DNA from: an uncultured Clostridium sp.
GTDB lineage: Bacteria > Bacillota > Clostridia > Lachnospirales > Lachnospiraceae
Reading direction: 5' to 3'
Assembly: GCA_900540335.1 (NCBI GenBank)
Contig: UQFC01000003.1
Coordinates: forward strand, 1 to 53,842
DNA: 53,842 nt
Position 1 is the first letter of the stretch. The number at the start of each line of letters is the position of its first letter. The position numbers and the translations under genes were made by a program. This document shows, piece after piece, positions 6,852-15,816 of the stretch. The notes beneath the pieces were generated by a model. It was given only the letters and a program-made list of their open reading frames with translations. It had not been told where the DNA came from and did no database searches.

Positions 6852-8273
6852 TCACAAATCCCTCTGAGACAGCCTCCGCTCAAACCTGTCTTTTCTGGTG
6901 TCCTCAGGCACTGTTGTGGGATATTCTCCGTTAAAACAGGCTGCGCAGTAATTTTCACCGCCTGCCAGACGGCCCAGCTTTTCCATAGGCAGATATCCCA
7001 GGGAATCTGCTCCGATCATTTCTGCAATCTCCTCCATGCTGTGATGACAGGCAATCAGATTTTCTTCCGAATCAATGTCTGTTCCGTAATAACAGGGATG
7101 AAGAAAGGGAGGCGCAGAGATTCTCATGTGAATTTCCGCCGCGCCTGCATCCCGCAGCAGGCTCACAATCCGTTTGCTTGTCGTTCCCCGGACAATGGAA
7201 TCGTCAATAATAATGACTCTCCGTCCTCTGATTGCACTTTCCACCGGGCTTAATTTGATCCGCACCTGATCCAGACGGTTGTTCTGTCCCGGAGAAATAA
7301 AGGTTCTTCCAATATATTTGTTTTTAATCAGTCCGATTCCGTAGGGAATCCCCGATGCCTCCGCATATCCCAGGGCCGCATCCAGTCCGCTGTCCGGAAC
7401 ACCGATTACAATATCCGCCTCAACAGGATACGCCTCTGCCAGAAGCTCTCCTGCTCTTTTTCGGGATTCATGGACAGAAATCCCGTCTATGACAGAATCC
7501 GGTCTTGCAAAATAAATATATTCAAAAATGCAGGTTTTCCGCTTCTGCTTTCCGCAGTGTTCCCGGCGGGAAATAACCTCGCCGTCACGAAAAACAAGAA
7601 TCTCTCCGGGAATCAGATCCCGGACAAATTCTGCCCCCACTGCAGACAACGCGCAGCTTTCCGAAGCAGCCACCCAGGCTCCGTCCGGCATTTTACCATA
7701 GCAGAGAGGGCGGAAGCCAAAGGGATCCCGGACCGCAATCATTTTTGCAGAAGACATGAGAATCATCGAATAGGCGCCCTCCAGCGTATCCATAGCCCTG
7801 CTGACTGCCTCCTCAATGCTAGAGGAGTGAAGCCTTTCCCTTGTGACAACATAGGCAATGGTTTCTGTATCGCTGGTTGTATGAAAAATCGCACCGGAAA
7901 GCTCCAGCTGGTCCCTCAGCTTCAAAGCATTGCTCAGATTGCCGTTGTGCGCCAGAGCCATTTTCCCTTTCTGATGATTGACCTCAACAGGCTGGCAGTT
8001 ATTCCGTGTATTTCCTCCTGTGGTACCGTATCTGACATGGCCCACAGCCATGGTTCCCTCTGACAGGCGGGGAAGTGTTTCTTTAGAAAACACCTCATTT
8101 ACCAGCCCCAGATCCTTATAAGATGAAAAAACGCCGTCATCATTTACCACAATTCCGCAGCTTTCCTGTCCCCGGTGCTGAAGCGCATACAGCCCGTAAT
8201 AGACAACCTCCGCCACAGCCTCCCGTTTCGGGCTGACGATCCCGAAAACGCCGCATTCCTCATGAACAGCCAT
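6852..8273 (-). CDS. purF: Amidophosphoribosyltransferase (first step of purine synthesis)
   Basis: The 473-residue enzyme uses glutamine ammonia to convert PRPP to 5-phosphoribosylamine. It has a short propeptide ending before the Cys of 'EECGVFGIV' (Ntn nucleophile), the glutaminase fold with 'RYGTTG' and 'HNGNLSN', the PRPP motif 'VIIIDDSIVRGTTS' near residue 345, and Cys in 'KTCIFEYIYFARPDS' and 'NYCAACFNG', fitting the [4Fe-4S] class known from Bacillus. AGGAGGAAA precedes the ATG. It sits 21 bases after pyrG, not with other pur genes, and shares an operon with other glutamine users. Confidence 0.95.
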   Translation of the reverse strand: MAVHEECGVFGIVSPKREAVAEVVYYGLYALQHRGQESCGIVVNDDGVFSSYKDLGLVNEVFSKETLPRLSEGTMAVGHVRYGTTGGNTRNNCQPVEVNHQKGKMALAHNGNLSNALKLRDQLELSGAIFHTTSDTETIAYVVTRERLHSSSIEEAVSRAMDTLEGAYSMILMSSAKMIAVRDPFGFRPLCYGKMPDGAWVAASESCALSAVGAEFVRDLIPGEILVFRDGEVISRREHCGKQKRKTCIFEYIYFARPDSVIDGISVHESRKRAGELLAEAYPVEADIVIGVPDSGLDAALGYAEASGIPYGIGLIKNKYIGRTFISPGQNNRLDQVRIKLSPVESAIRGRRVIIIDDSIVRGTTSKRIVSLLRDAGAAEIHMRISAPPFLHPCYYGTDIDSEENLIACHHSMEEIAEMIGADSLGYLPMEKLGRLAGGENYCAACFNGEYPTTVPEDTRKDRFERRLSQRDL

Positions 8274-8294
8274 AATCCGATTTCCTCCTGAATC

Positions 8295-9902
8295 TTATTT
8301 TCCCATACTCCGTCCAAGCGCAGCACCTATGAAACCGCAAAACAAAGGATGCGGTTCATTGGGACGGCTCTTAAACTCCGGATGGAACTGAACGCCCACA
8401 TAAAACGGATGGTCAGAAATCTCCACAGTCTCCACCAGACGCCCCTCAGGAGAAGTTCCGCTGATTCTCAGGCCTGCCTGCTCCAGTCTCTCCCTGTACG
8501 CATTATTAAACTCATACCGGTGACGGTGACGTTCATAAATCAGGTCTGTACCATAGCATTCTTTCATTTTTGTATTCTCCTGAATCAGGCAGGGATAGCT
8601 TCCCAGGCGAAGGGTCCCCCCTTTATCCAGATCCTCGCTCTGGCCGGGCATAAAATCAATCACCTTGCTGGCACACTGCTCATCAAACTCTCCGGAATGG
8701 GCATCCAAAAGTCCGGCTTTATTCCGGGCATACTCGATTACCGCAATCTGCATTCCCAGACAAATGCCAAGATAAGGAATCCTGTGCTCCCGGGCATAGG
8801 CCGCCGCCAGAATCATGCCTTCAATTCCACGACTTCCAAAACCGCCGGGAATCAAAATTCCCTGCAGTCCATCCAGAATTTCCCCGACATTTTCCCTGTT
8901 AATGGATTCAGAATCAATCCAGTGGATCCGTACATGAGAATGATAAGCATAGCCTGCATGGTTCAGCGCCTCTGCCACAGACAGATAGGCGTCATGCAGC
9001 TTCACATATTTTCCCACCAGGCCAATGGAAACCTCCTGATCCCGATTGCGAATCCGCTCCACCAGCTGCTCCCACTCCCGCAGATCCGCCTTCGGAGGAT
9101 CCAGGTGAAGCTTTCTGCATACTGCGTCAGAAAAGTTCTGCTTTTCCAGCATCAGCGGAGCCTCATACAGATTGGGCAGTGTTCTGTTTTCAATAACACA
9201 GTCCTGGCTGACATTGCAAAACAGAGAAATTTTCTGAAAAATAGATTCCTCCAGCGGTTCATCGCAGCGCAGAACAATCATATCAGGATTGATCCCCATT
9301 CCCTGCAGCTCCTTTACCGAATGCTGGGTCGGCTTTGACTTGTGCTCCTCAGAGCCCTTTAAATAGGGAACAAGAGTTACATGGATAAACAGGCTGTTTT
9401 CCCGTCCGACCTCAAGAGAAATCTGGCGCACCGCTTCCAGAAACGGCTGGGACTCCATATCTCCAATGGTTCCTCCGATTTCTGTAATTACCACATCTGC
9501 GTCTGTCTGCTTCCCCACCCGGTATACAAACTCCTTAATCTCGTCTGTAATATGAGGAATCACCTGCACCGTAGAGCCCAGATACTCTCCCCGGCGCTCC
9601 TTGTTTAATACATTCCAGTAGACCTTTCCCGTAGTCAGATTGGAATACCGGTTCAGATCCTCATCAATAAACCGTTCATAATGACCCAGATCCAGATCGG
9701 TTTCCGCCCCATCCTCTGTGACAAAAACCTCGCCGTGCTGATAGGGACTCATGGTTCCCGGATCCACATTAATATAGGGATCCAGCTTCTGCGCTGCCAC
9801 CTTCAGTCCTCTCGCCTTTAAAAGCCTTCCCAGAGACGCTGCCGTAATTCCCTTTCCCAGACCGGATACCACGCCTCCTGTTACAAAAATATACTTTGTC
9901 AT
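8295..9902 (-). CDS. pyrG: CTP synthase
   Basis: 535 residues, the normal length. The N-terminal synthetase domain opens 'TKYIFVTGGVVSGLGKGITAASLG' (in two parts, P-loop GLGKG). The C-terminal class I glutaminase has the oxyanion region 'PGGFGSRG', nucleophile Cys in 'GICLGMQ', and the His-Glu pair in 'VQFHPEF'. The enzyme makes CTP from UTP, ATP and glutamine in the cytosol. AAAGGA lies before the ATG; the gene follows asnB by 39 bases and is followed closely by purF, so all are probably in one transcript. Nothing unusual. Confidence 0.97.
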   Translation of the reverse strand: MTKYIFVTGGVVSGLGKGITAASLGRLLKARGLKVAAQKLDPYINVDPGTMSPYQHGEVFVTEDGAETDLDLGHYERFIDEDLNRYSNLTTGKVYWNVLNKERRGEYLGSTVQVIPHITDEIKEFVYRVGKQTDADVVITEIGGTIGDMESQPFLEAVRQISLEVGRENSLFIHVTLVPYLKGSEEHKSKPTQHSVKELQGMGINPDMIVLRCDEPLEESIFQKISLFCNVSQDCVIENRTLPNLYEAPLMLEKQNFSDAVCRKLHLDPPKADLREWEQLVERIRNRDQEVSIGLVGKYVKLHDAYLSVAEALNHAGYAYHSHVRIHWIDSESINRENVGEILDGLQGILIPGGFGSRGIEGMILAAAYAREHRIPYLGICLGMQIAVIEYARNKAGLLDAHSGEFDEQCASKVIDFMPGQSEDLDKGGTLRLGSYPCLIQENTKMKECYGTDLIYERHRHRYEFNNAYRERLEQAGLRISGTSPEGRLVETVEISDHPFYVGVQFHPEFKSRPNEPHPLFCGFIGAALGRSMGK

Positions 9903-9941
9903 TGCTGATTCCTTTCTTTTACTCTCATTCCCGCATCACTG

Positions 9942-11522
9942 TTATTTCCCGCTGGCTCCGTAGTTGGAAAGCACACGGGCAGAAGGATCGTTGACATCAC
10001 AGCCCCTCCAGTCCCTGTTCGGCATCCAGAAGCCTGCAATCATTTCTGCCTGACCGGGATAATAAGATTCAAAAATTTCCCGGTAAAGCAGTGACTCCTT
10101 TGTAAAAGGCCGGGCATAGGAATACTCTGCCGCTTTCTTCTCAAACTCCTCCTGCGTATACTTCTCCTCTGCATAGGCTTTCAGGTAATCTACCATCGAA
10201 TGACCCACTGCATCAGAAAATGCCGCCTTCTCTCTCCAGAGAATTTCCTCAGGCAGACAGCCATCCTCTAAAAAGGCACGGCGCAGCAGATATTTTCCCT
10301 TTCCGTATTTGTTCTGTTTCAATTCCGGATCCACAGACATAACGTATTTTACAAAATCCAGATCCCCAAAGGGAACCCGGGCCTCCAGGGAGTTGACAGA
10401 AATACAGCGATCCGCCCGGAGAACATCATACATATGAAGCTCCCGGATCCGCTTTTCCGACTCCTTCTGAAAAGCCTCTGCATCCGGAGCAAAATCTGTA
10501 TATTTATACCCGAACAGCTCGTCAGAAATCTCTCCTGTAAGAAGAACACGGATATCCGTTTCCTGATGAATGGCTCTGCACACCAGATACATTCCCATAG
10601 ATGCCCGGATTGTAGTAATATCATAGGTTCCTAACAGGTAAATCACATGCTCCAGCTCCGAAATCACCTGTTCCGGAGTCATAAATACCTCTCTGTGATC
10701 GCTCCCAATATAATCTGCTACCTGCCGGGCATATTTCAGATCAATGGCATCCTCACTCATACCGATGGCAAAGGTCCGGATAGGCTCTCTGCTTTTTCCT
10801 GCTGCAATGGCGCAGACCAGGGAGGAATCCAGTCCTCCGGAAAGAAGGAAGCCCACCTTTGCATCAGCTGCCAGACGCTTCTCCACGCCTGCTGTCAGCT
10901 TATCGTGAATCTTCCGGCACACAGTATCCAGATCGTCCCTGCATACAGACTCCGGATGAGAAATATCGCAGTAGCAGACAAATTCTCCGTCCTTATAATA
11001 ATGTCCCGGAGGAAAGGGCATAATCCGATCCGTCAGAGCTGTCAGATTTTTCGCCTCACTGGCAAAGAGAATCACTCCATCTTTATCATATCCGTAATAC
11101 AGGGGACGAATTCCGATGGGATCTCTGGCAGCCAGATAAGTATTTGTCTCTCCGTCATAAAGGATGCAGGCAAACTCTGCATCCAGCATTGCAAACATAC
11201 CGGTGCCGTATTCCCGGTACAAAGGCAAAAGCACCTCGCAGTCAGAATCACTCTCAAAGGTGTATTTATCAGAAAGCTCCTTTTTCAGCTTCTCAAAGCC
11301 GTAAATCTCTCCATTGCAGACCACATAGCTGTTTCCCAGACGAAACGGCTGCATTCCCGACGGGGTAAGCCCCATAATCGCCAGACGGTGAAAGCCCAGA
11401 TAACCATTTCCCGTATCCACAACCCGGCTGTCATCCGGTCCTCTGGAAATTGTTTTTTCAAAGCCCTCCATAAACCTTTCATAATCTGCACCGGGTCCGC
11501 AGTATCCCATAATTGAGCACAT
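9942..11522 (-). CDS. asnB: Asparagine synthetase, glutamine-hydrolysing
   Basis: A 526-residue class II glutamine amidotransferase. The nucleophile is Cys2 (MCSIMGYCGPG), followed by 'ISRGPDDS', 'FHRLAIMG' and 'VCNGEIYG'. The synthetase half has the ATP-pyrophosphatase motif 'LLSGGLDSSLVC' near residue 230 and 'LLTGEISDELFGY'. It forms asparagine from aspartate, ATP and glutamine. GGAGG precedes the ATG. The upstream 150 bases carry a long hairpin (11554-11596) and separate it from the glutamine synthetase gene. A near-universal family, so the call is firm. Confidence 0.95.
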   Translation of the reverse strand: MCSIMGYCGPGADYERFMEGFEKTISRGPDDSRVVDTGNGYLGFHRLAIMGLTPSGMQPFRLGNSYVVCNGEIYGFEKLKKELSDKYTFESDSDCEVLLPLYREYGTGMFAMLDAEFACILYDGETNTYLAARDPIGIRPLYYGYDKDGVILFASEAKNLTALTDRIMPFPPGHYYKDGEFVCYCDISHPESVCRDDLDTVCRKIHDKLTAGVEKRLAADAKVGFLLSGGLDSSLVCAIAAGKSREPIRTFAIGMSEDAIDLKYARQVADYIGSDHREVFMTPEQVISELEHVIYLLGTYDITTIRASMGMYLVCRAIHQETDIRVLLTGEISDELFGYKYTDFAPDAEAFQKESEKRIRELHMYDVLRADRCISVNSLEARVPFGDLDFVKYVMSVDPELKQNKYGKGKYLLRRAFLEDGCLPEEILWREKAAFSDAVGHSMVDYLKAYAEEKYTQEEFEKKAAEYSYARPFTKESLLYREIFESYYPGQAEMIAGFWMPNRDWRGCDVNDPSARVLSNYGASGK

Positions 11523-11553
11523 AGGTATTTACCTCCAAAAATCAACGTAATTC

Positions 11554-11596
11554 ATACAGGCAATCGCCTGCAGCTTCTGCGGGCGGTTGCCTGTAT
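11554..11596. promoter_or_regulatory. Long hairpin between glutamine synthetase gene and asnB
   Basis: Two 20-base arms (11554-11573 and 11577-11596) pair around a CTT loop with only two non-Watson-Crick positions. No T-run follows on the minus strand, so it is not a normal terminator for the upstream gene; it may limit readthrough or protect one transcript end. On the plus strand a T-rich run follows and the two odd pairs become G-U. Confidence 0.55.
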
Positions 11597-11675
11597 ATAC
11601 TTCTTTCTTTTTCCGGCATTTTTCAGCCGCATTTTCTTTTATTCCACATCCTCCTGTTATTTTATTTTCCCTTTG

Positions 11676-13772
11676 TCAGCGAACGCCAAACAGCAGATCT
11701 CCATAGGTGGGAAACGGCCAGTATGACTTTGCTGTCAGGGTTTCCGCCTCATCACAGACCGCCCGCAGCTCTTCCATTTTAACCAGAACCTTATCACGAA
11801 TCATCGCTGACTCCTGAACCACATCTTCTGCTTTCTGTATATCTGCCAGAGCCTGAACCAGCTCCTCCTTCTTCTCTGCCATTGCGTCAGTCAGAAGAGA
11901 GAGACGGCATACCAGTCCTTTTTCGTAGCTGCAGGCAATGCCGGCATCCAGTGCCTTTTTCGCCGCTGCCGTTTTGGAAAGCTCCAGGGCATAAGCGGAA
12001 ACTGCAGGAGCAATCTCTGTCTGCACCATTTCTGTCATGGTATTGGCCTCAATGACTATGGTTTTGCAGTAATTATCCAGCATAATTTCACATCTTGATT
12101 TCAGCTCTGCCTCAGAGAAAACCTTATGAGAGGTCAGCATCTCTACATTTTTCTTATCCAGAAGATGAGGCATGCAGTCTGCCGTAGTCCGGTAGTTCAA
12201 AAGACCTCTTTCCTGTGTTGCCTCCTGAATCCAGGACTCGTCATAACCATTTCCATTAAAAATGATTTTTTTATGATCCTGAATGGTTTTCCGGATCATC
12301 TCATGAAGAGCTGTCTCAAAATCCTCTGCCTTTTCCAGACGGTCTGCGTAGATTTTCAGACTTTCTGCCACGGCGCTGTTTAACATAATATTGGCGCAGG
12401 CAATACTGTTTGAGGAGCCCAGCATGCGGAATTCAAATTTATTTCCTGTAAAAGCAAAGGGAGAGGTTCTGTTTCGATCCGTCGTGTCCCGGTTAAACTT
12501 CGGCAGTACATCTACCCCCAGCTTCATCTGCGTTTTCTGGGTCCCCGCATAGGGGATATCCTTTTCAATCGCCTCCAGCACTGCATTCAGCTCATCTCCC
12601 AGGAAAATTGACACCACTGCCGGCGGCGCTTCGTTGGCCCCCAGACGATGATCATTTCCCGCGGTTGCCACAGAGATCCGGAGAAGATCCTGATAATCAT
12701 CCACAGCCTTGATCACCGCACAGAGGAATAAAAGAAACTGTGCGTTTTCATAAGGCGTTTCTCCCGGCGAAAGAAGATTTACTCCGGAATCTGTGGAAAT
12801 CGACCAGTTGTTATGCTTGCCGCTTCCGTTAACGCCGGCAAACGGTTTTTCATGAAGGAGACATACCAGACCGTGCTTTGCCGCCACCTTCTGCATAATC
12901 TCCATGGTCAGCTGGTTGTGATCCGTTGCCACATTGGTTGTCGTATAGACAGGTGCCAGTTCGTGCTGCGCCGGTGCCACCTCGTTATGCTCTGTCTTTG
13001 CATAAATCCCCAGCTTCCACAATTCTTTATTCAAATCCTCCATATAGGCTTCCACCCTCGGCTTAATTACGCCGAAATAGTGATCGTCCATTTCCTGTCC
13101 CTTGGGCGGTTTTGCTCCGAACAGGGTCCGTCCGGTAAACCGAAGATCTCTTCTCCGGTCATACATTTCTTTTGTTATCAAAAAGTATTCCTGCTCCGGT
13201 CCGACTGAGGTGAACACATATTTCACATCCTTATTTCCAAAAAGACGGAGAATCCGAAGCGCCTGCTTATTCAGTGCCTTCATGGAACGAAGCAGCGGTG
13301 TTTTCTTATCCAGCGCCTCTCCCCCGTAGGAACAAAAGGCTGTGGGAATACAAAGGGTCTTTCCTTTAATAAAAGCATAGGAAGTAGGATCCCAGGCAGT
13401 ATAGCCTCTTGCCTCAAAGGTTGCCCTCAGTCCGCCGGAGGGAAAGGAGGACGCATCCGGTTCCCCCTTAATCAGCTCTTTTCCGGAAAACTCCATAATC
13501 ACGCCGCCTGCCGGTGAGGGAGAAATAAAGCTGTCATGCTTTTCTGCCGTAATTCCTGTAAGCGGCTGAAACCAGTGGGTGTAATGGGTTGCGCCGTGGG
13601 CTACAGCCCAGTCCTTCATTGCTGCTGCAACTGAATTGGCTACGGTAATATCCAGCCTGGCGCCCTCATCAATGGTTTTACGCAAAGACTGATATACCTT
13701 TGCAGAAAGATTTGCTTTCATCTCTCTGTCATCAAATACCTTGCTTCCAAAATACTCCGGAATCTTTTTCAT
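11676..13772 (-). CDS. glnN: Glutamine synthetase, type III
   Basis: The 698-residue protein starts MKKIPEYFGSKVFDDREMKA at ATG 13772 (AAGGAG upstream). A longer frame to 13922 covers the leader hairpins and is rejected. Type III signatures are 'THYTHWFQPLTG', 'SFPSGGLRATFEARGYTAWDP' (in two parts), 'TEHNEVAPAQHELAPVY', 'HEKPFAGVNGSGKHNNWS' and 'AGNDHRLGANEAPPA'. It forms a large oligomer that makes glutamine from glutamate, ammonia and ATP. It heads a block of glutamine users on the same strand. A near-consensus promoter and two leader hairpins lie just upstream, so expression is probably attenuated according to nitrogen state. Confidence 0.95.
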   Translation of the reverse strand: MKKIPEYFGSKVFDDREMKANLSAKVYQSLRKTIDEGARLDITVANSVAAAMKDWAVAHGATHYTHWFQPLTGITAEKHDSFISPSPAGGVIMEFSGKELIKGEPDASSFPSGGLRATFEARGYTAWDPTSYAFIKGKTLCIPTAFCSYGGEALDKKTPLLRSMKALNKQALRILRLFGNKDVKYVFTSVGPEQEYFLITKEMYDRRRDLRFTGRTLFGAKPPKGQEMDDHYFGVIKPRVEAYMEDLNKELWKLGIYAKTEHNEVAPAQHELAPVYTTTNVATDHNQLTMEIMQKVAAKHGLVCLLHEKPFAGVNGSGKHNNWSISTDSGVNLLSPGETPYENAQFLLFLCAVIKAVDDYQDLLRISVATAGNDHRLGANEAPPAVVSIFLGDELNAVLEAIEKDIPYAGTQKTQMKLGVDVLPKFNRDTTDRNRTSPFAFTGNKFEFRMLGSSNSIACANIMLNSAVAESLKIYADRLEKAEDFETALHEMIRKTIQDHKKIIFNGNGYDESWIQEATQERGLLNYRTTADCMPHLLDKKNVEMLTSHKVFSEAELKSRCEIMLDNYCKTIVIEANTMTEMVQTEIAPAVSAYALELSKTAAAKKALDAGIACSYEKGLVCRLSLLTDAMAEKKEELVQALADIQKAEDVVQESAMIRDKVLVKMEELRAVCDEAETLTAKSYWPFPTYGDLLFGVR

Positions 13773-13797
13773 AATTGTTCTCCTTCCGCTTACAGCA

Positions 13798-13899
13798 GCA
13801 AAGGCGCCTGTCATGTTCCCCATGACAGACGCCCTTGTCTTTGCTGAATGATATAAAAGAAAAGGCGTCTCTGAGATTTGTATCTCACAGACGCCTTTG
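13798..13899 (-). promoter_or_regulatory. Two-hairpin leader of the glutamine synthetase gene, likely attenuator
   Basis: Hairpin 1 (13899-13861) pairs AAAGGCGTCT with AGACGCCTTT, then TGAGAT with ATCTCA, and is followed by TTTTCTTTT, as in an intrinsic terminator. Hairpin 2 (13844-13798) pairs CTGTCATG with CATGACAG and GGGCG with CGCC. The first arm of hairpin 1 is also complementary to the last arm of hairpin 2 (11 of 12, one G-U), and the second arm of hairpin 1 to the first arm of hairpin 2 (7 bp or more). Alternative folds are therefore possible. Protein or ligand is unknown; I see no match to the known glutamine riboswitch. Confidence 0.65.
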
Positions 13900-13913
13900 C
13901 CTTTATGCAGAGG

Positions 13914-13942
13914 ATAATACACCTGGCAGTTTCATTTGTCAA
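13914..13942 (-). promoter_or_regulatory. Promoter of the glutamine synthetase block
   Basis: TTGACA (13942-13937), exactly 17 bases, TATTAT (13919-13914) on the minus strand. Transcription would start near 13907, only about 8 bases before hairpin 1. Confidence 0.85.
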
Positions 13943-13985
13943 TTATTTTTTTGCCTGATTTTAAAAACTTTATTTTCTTAGTTTT

Positions 13986-14834
13986 TTACTTTATTTTCTT
14001 TTTTCCCAGTTCCCAGAAAGCCACAGCACTGGCAGCCGCCACATTCAGAGAGTCCACTCCGTGGGACATGGGAATCATCACCGTGTAATCACAGTCTGCA
14101 ATGGTCGTTTCTGACAGCCCGTCCCCCTCCGTTCCCAGTACAACCGCAAGCCTGTCCTCTGCCAGAAGAGCCGGGTGATCGATGCTTACAGAATCCTGCT
14201 TCAAAGCCATGGCCGCTGTCCGAAATCCCAGCTTTCTGAGAAACTCCTGCCCCTCCTCCGGCCAGGCGCAGTCCTTCTCATCCAGAAAGGTCCAGGGGAT
14301 CTGGAACACCGTTCCCATGCTGACCCGGGCGGCTCTCCGGTACAGGGGATCGCTGCAGCCGGGAGTCAAAAGCACGGCATCCATTCCCAGGGCGGCGGCG
14401 GAACGGAAAATCGCCCCTACATTGGTGGGATTCATCACCCTTTCCAAAACAGCAATTCTGCGAGCTCCGGCACATACCGACTCCGGCGCCGGCAAAGGCT
14501 TTCTCCTCATCGCGCAGAGAAGCCCGCGGGTCAGGGAAAACCCGGTCAGACGGGTAAGCACCTGAAAATCAGCCTTAAAAACCGGGGTATCCTCACACCG
14601 GCTGAGAACCTTCTGTGCCTCCCCGAAAATTTCTTTTGTTTCCGCCAAAAAAGAAAGAGGCTCATATCCTGCATTAAGCGCCCGTTCAATCACATTGGGG
14701 CTTTCCGCTATAAAAATCCCGGTATCCGGCTCATACAGATGATACAGCTGATTTTCAGAAAGCCTTGCGTACACATCCAGCTCCGGTGCCGTAAAATCTG
14801 TAATGGGAATGATTCTGTCTGTCCTGGTATCCAT
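13986..14834 (-). CDS. TrmH/SpoU-family RNA 2'-O-methyltransferase
   Basis: The start at 14834 has GGAG upstream and lies one base after the stop of the lipase gene (TAGAATG). The 282-residue protein has an N-terminal substrate-binding region and a C-terminal SPOUT domain with the trefoil-knot motifs 'ERVMNPTNVGAIFRSAAALG', 'AVVLGTEGDGLS' and 'IPMSHGVDSLNVAAASAVAF'. It methylates a ribose in rRNA or tRNA using S-adenosylmethionine; the target base cannot be told. It is coupled with the upstream lipase gene by spacing only; a functional link is not apparent. Confidence 0.88.
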   Translation of the reverse strand: MDTRTDRIIPITDFTAPELDVYARLSENQLYHLYEPDTGIFIAESPNVIERALNAGYEPLSFLAETKEIFGEAQKVLSRCEDTPVFKADFQVLTRLTGFSLTRGLLCAMRRKPLPAPESVCAGARRIAVLERVMNPTNVGAIFRSAAALGMDAVLLTPGCSDPLYRRAARVSMGTVFQIPWTFLDEKDCAWPEEGQEFLRKLGFRTAAMALKQDSVSIDHPALLAEDRLAVVLGTEGDGLSETTIADCDYTVMIPMSHGVDSLNVAAASAVAFWELGKKKIK

Positions 14835-14835
14835 T

Positions 14836-15816
14836 CTATTCTCCTGCCTCTTCCAATTTTTCTTTTGTTTTTTCCGGTCCGATCTGCTGTTCGCACCAGC
14901 CCAGAATATCCTCATAAACCTGTTTCCGGTTGATTTCGTTTAATACCTCATGGCGGGCTCCGGGATAAATTCTGCATTCTATATTCTTTATCCCTGCCTT
15001 CCTGTACCATCCGGCCGCTTTCTCCGTTCCACGCCCAAAATCGCCCAGAGGATCCTCCCCTCCTGACAAAAGCAGAACAGGAAGTGTTTCTGGTATCTGT
15101 TTCATCAGCAGCCTGTCATTGGCATAATAAACAGCATCGACCAGACCGTAAAATCCGTTCAGACTAAATCCGAACTGACTGCGGGGATCCCCATAATATT
15201 CCTTTGCCAGTGCGGTATCCCTGGTCAGCCAGCTGTCCTCCGGATGCTTTCCCGAAAGATCGTATTTTTTGTATTTTCCGGAAAATACCGTTTTCTCTGC
15301 CAGAGGGCTGTATGCATGCCATCCCTGCCCTGCCGCCATAAGCCTTAATAAAACCAGACCGGCGCCTGCAATCCAGGAGGGAATTCCTCCCGTTCCCGCA
15401 AGAATCACACCAGAAAGCCCCCTGCCGTATTTCGTCATATAGCATCTGGTCAGAAACGATCCCATACTGTGTCCCAGCATAAAACAGGGAAGCCCCGGAT
15501 ACCTTCCTTCCATCTGCTTTCTCACCTGATGCATATCGCGAATCAGGCAGATACATCCCGGCTCGTCAGAAAAATATCCCCGCATATCCGCAGAAATGAC
15601 AGAATCCCCATGTCCCAGCTGGTCACAGACTGCCACAGCAAATCCCCGGTCTGCAAGGAAGGAAGCCGTCTCCCGGTATCGGTCTCTGTATTCTATCATT
15701 CCATGAGTGATCTGCAGAACCGCCCTGCATCGTCCCTCCTCCGGAACCCATTCCGTTCCGTAAATCACAGTTTTTCCATCTGATGACGGAAAACGAAATT
15801 CCCGTTTCTTTGCCAA
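14836..15816 (-). CDS. Alpha/beta hydrolase, lysophospholipase/monoglyceride-lipase type
   Basis: I chose the TTG at 15816 because AAGGAGGAGA lies seven bases upstream; an ATG at 15870 has no ribosome site. The 326-residue protein has the oxyanion segment 'QITHGMIEYRDRY', the nucleophile elbow 'GHSMGS' near residue 120, the acid in 'LLSGGEDPLGDFG' and the His in 'YPGARHEVLNE', all fitting the serine-aminopeptidase-S33-like lysophospholipase family. There is no signal peptide, so it acts in the cytoplasm on lipid or small esters. It shares a transcript with the SpoU methyltransferase downstream. Confidence 0.85.
   Translation of the reverse strand: MAKKREFRFPSSDGKTVIYGTEWVPEEGRCRAVLQITHGMIEYRDRYRETASFLADRGFAVAVCDQLGHGDSVISADMRGYFSDEPGCICLIRDMHQVRKQMEGRYPGLPCFMLGHSMGSFLTRCYMTKYGRGLSGVILAGTGGIPSWIAGAGLVLLRLMAAGQGWHAYSPLAEKTVFSGKYKKYDLSGKHPEDSWLTRDTALAKEYYGDPRSQFGFSLNGFYGLVDAVYYANDRLLMKQIPETLPVLLLSGGEDPLGDFGRGTEKAAGWYRKAGIKNIECRIYPGARHEVLNEINRKQVYEDILGWCEQQIGPEKTKEKLEEAGE

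Noticed and set aside
8349..9338. Long plus-strand open frame opposite pyrG
   Set aside because: Mirror of a firmly identified gene; no ribosome site or recognisable protein. The same holds for 10647-11516, 26630-27676, 45092-45973 and 51637-52719.
13798..13899. Known glutamine riboswitch (glnA RNA) or ANTAR target upstream of the glutamine synthetase
   Set aside because: The conserved glnA-RNA core is not seen and the loops are four or five bases, not the hexaloops with A1 and G4 expected of ANTAR targets. Kept as an undefined leader.
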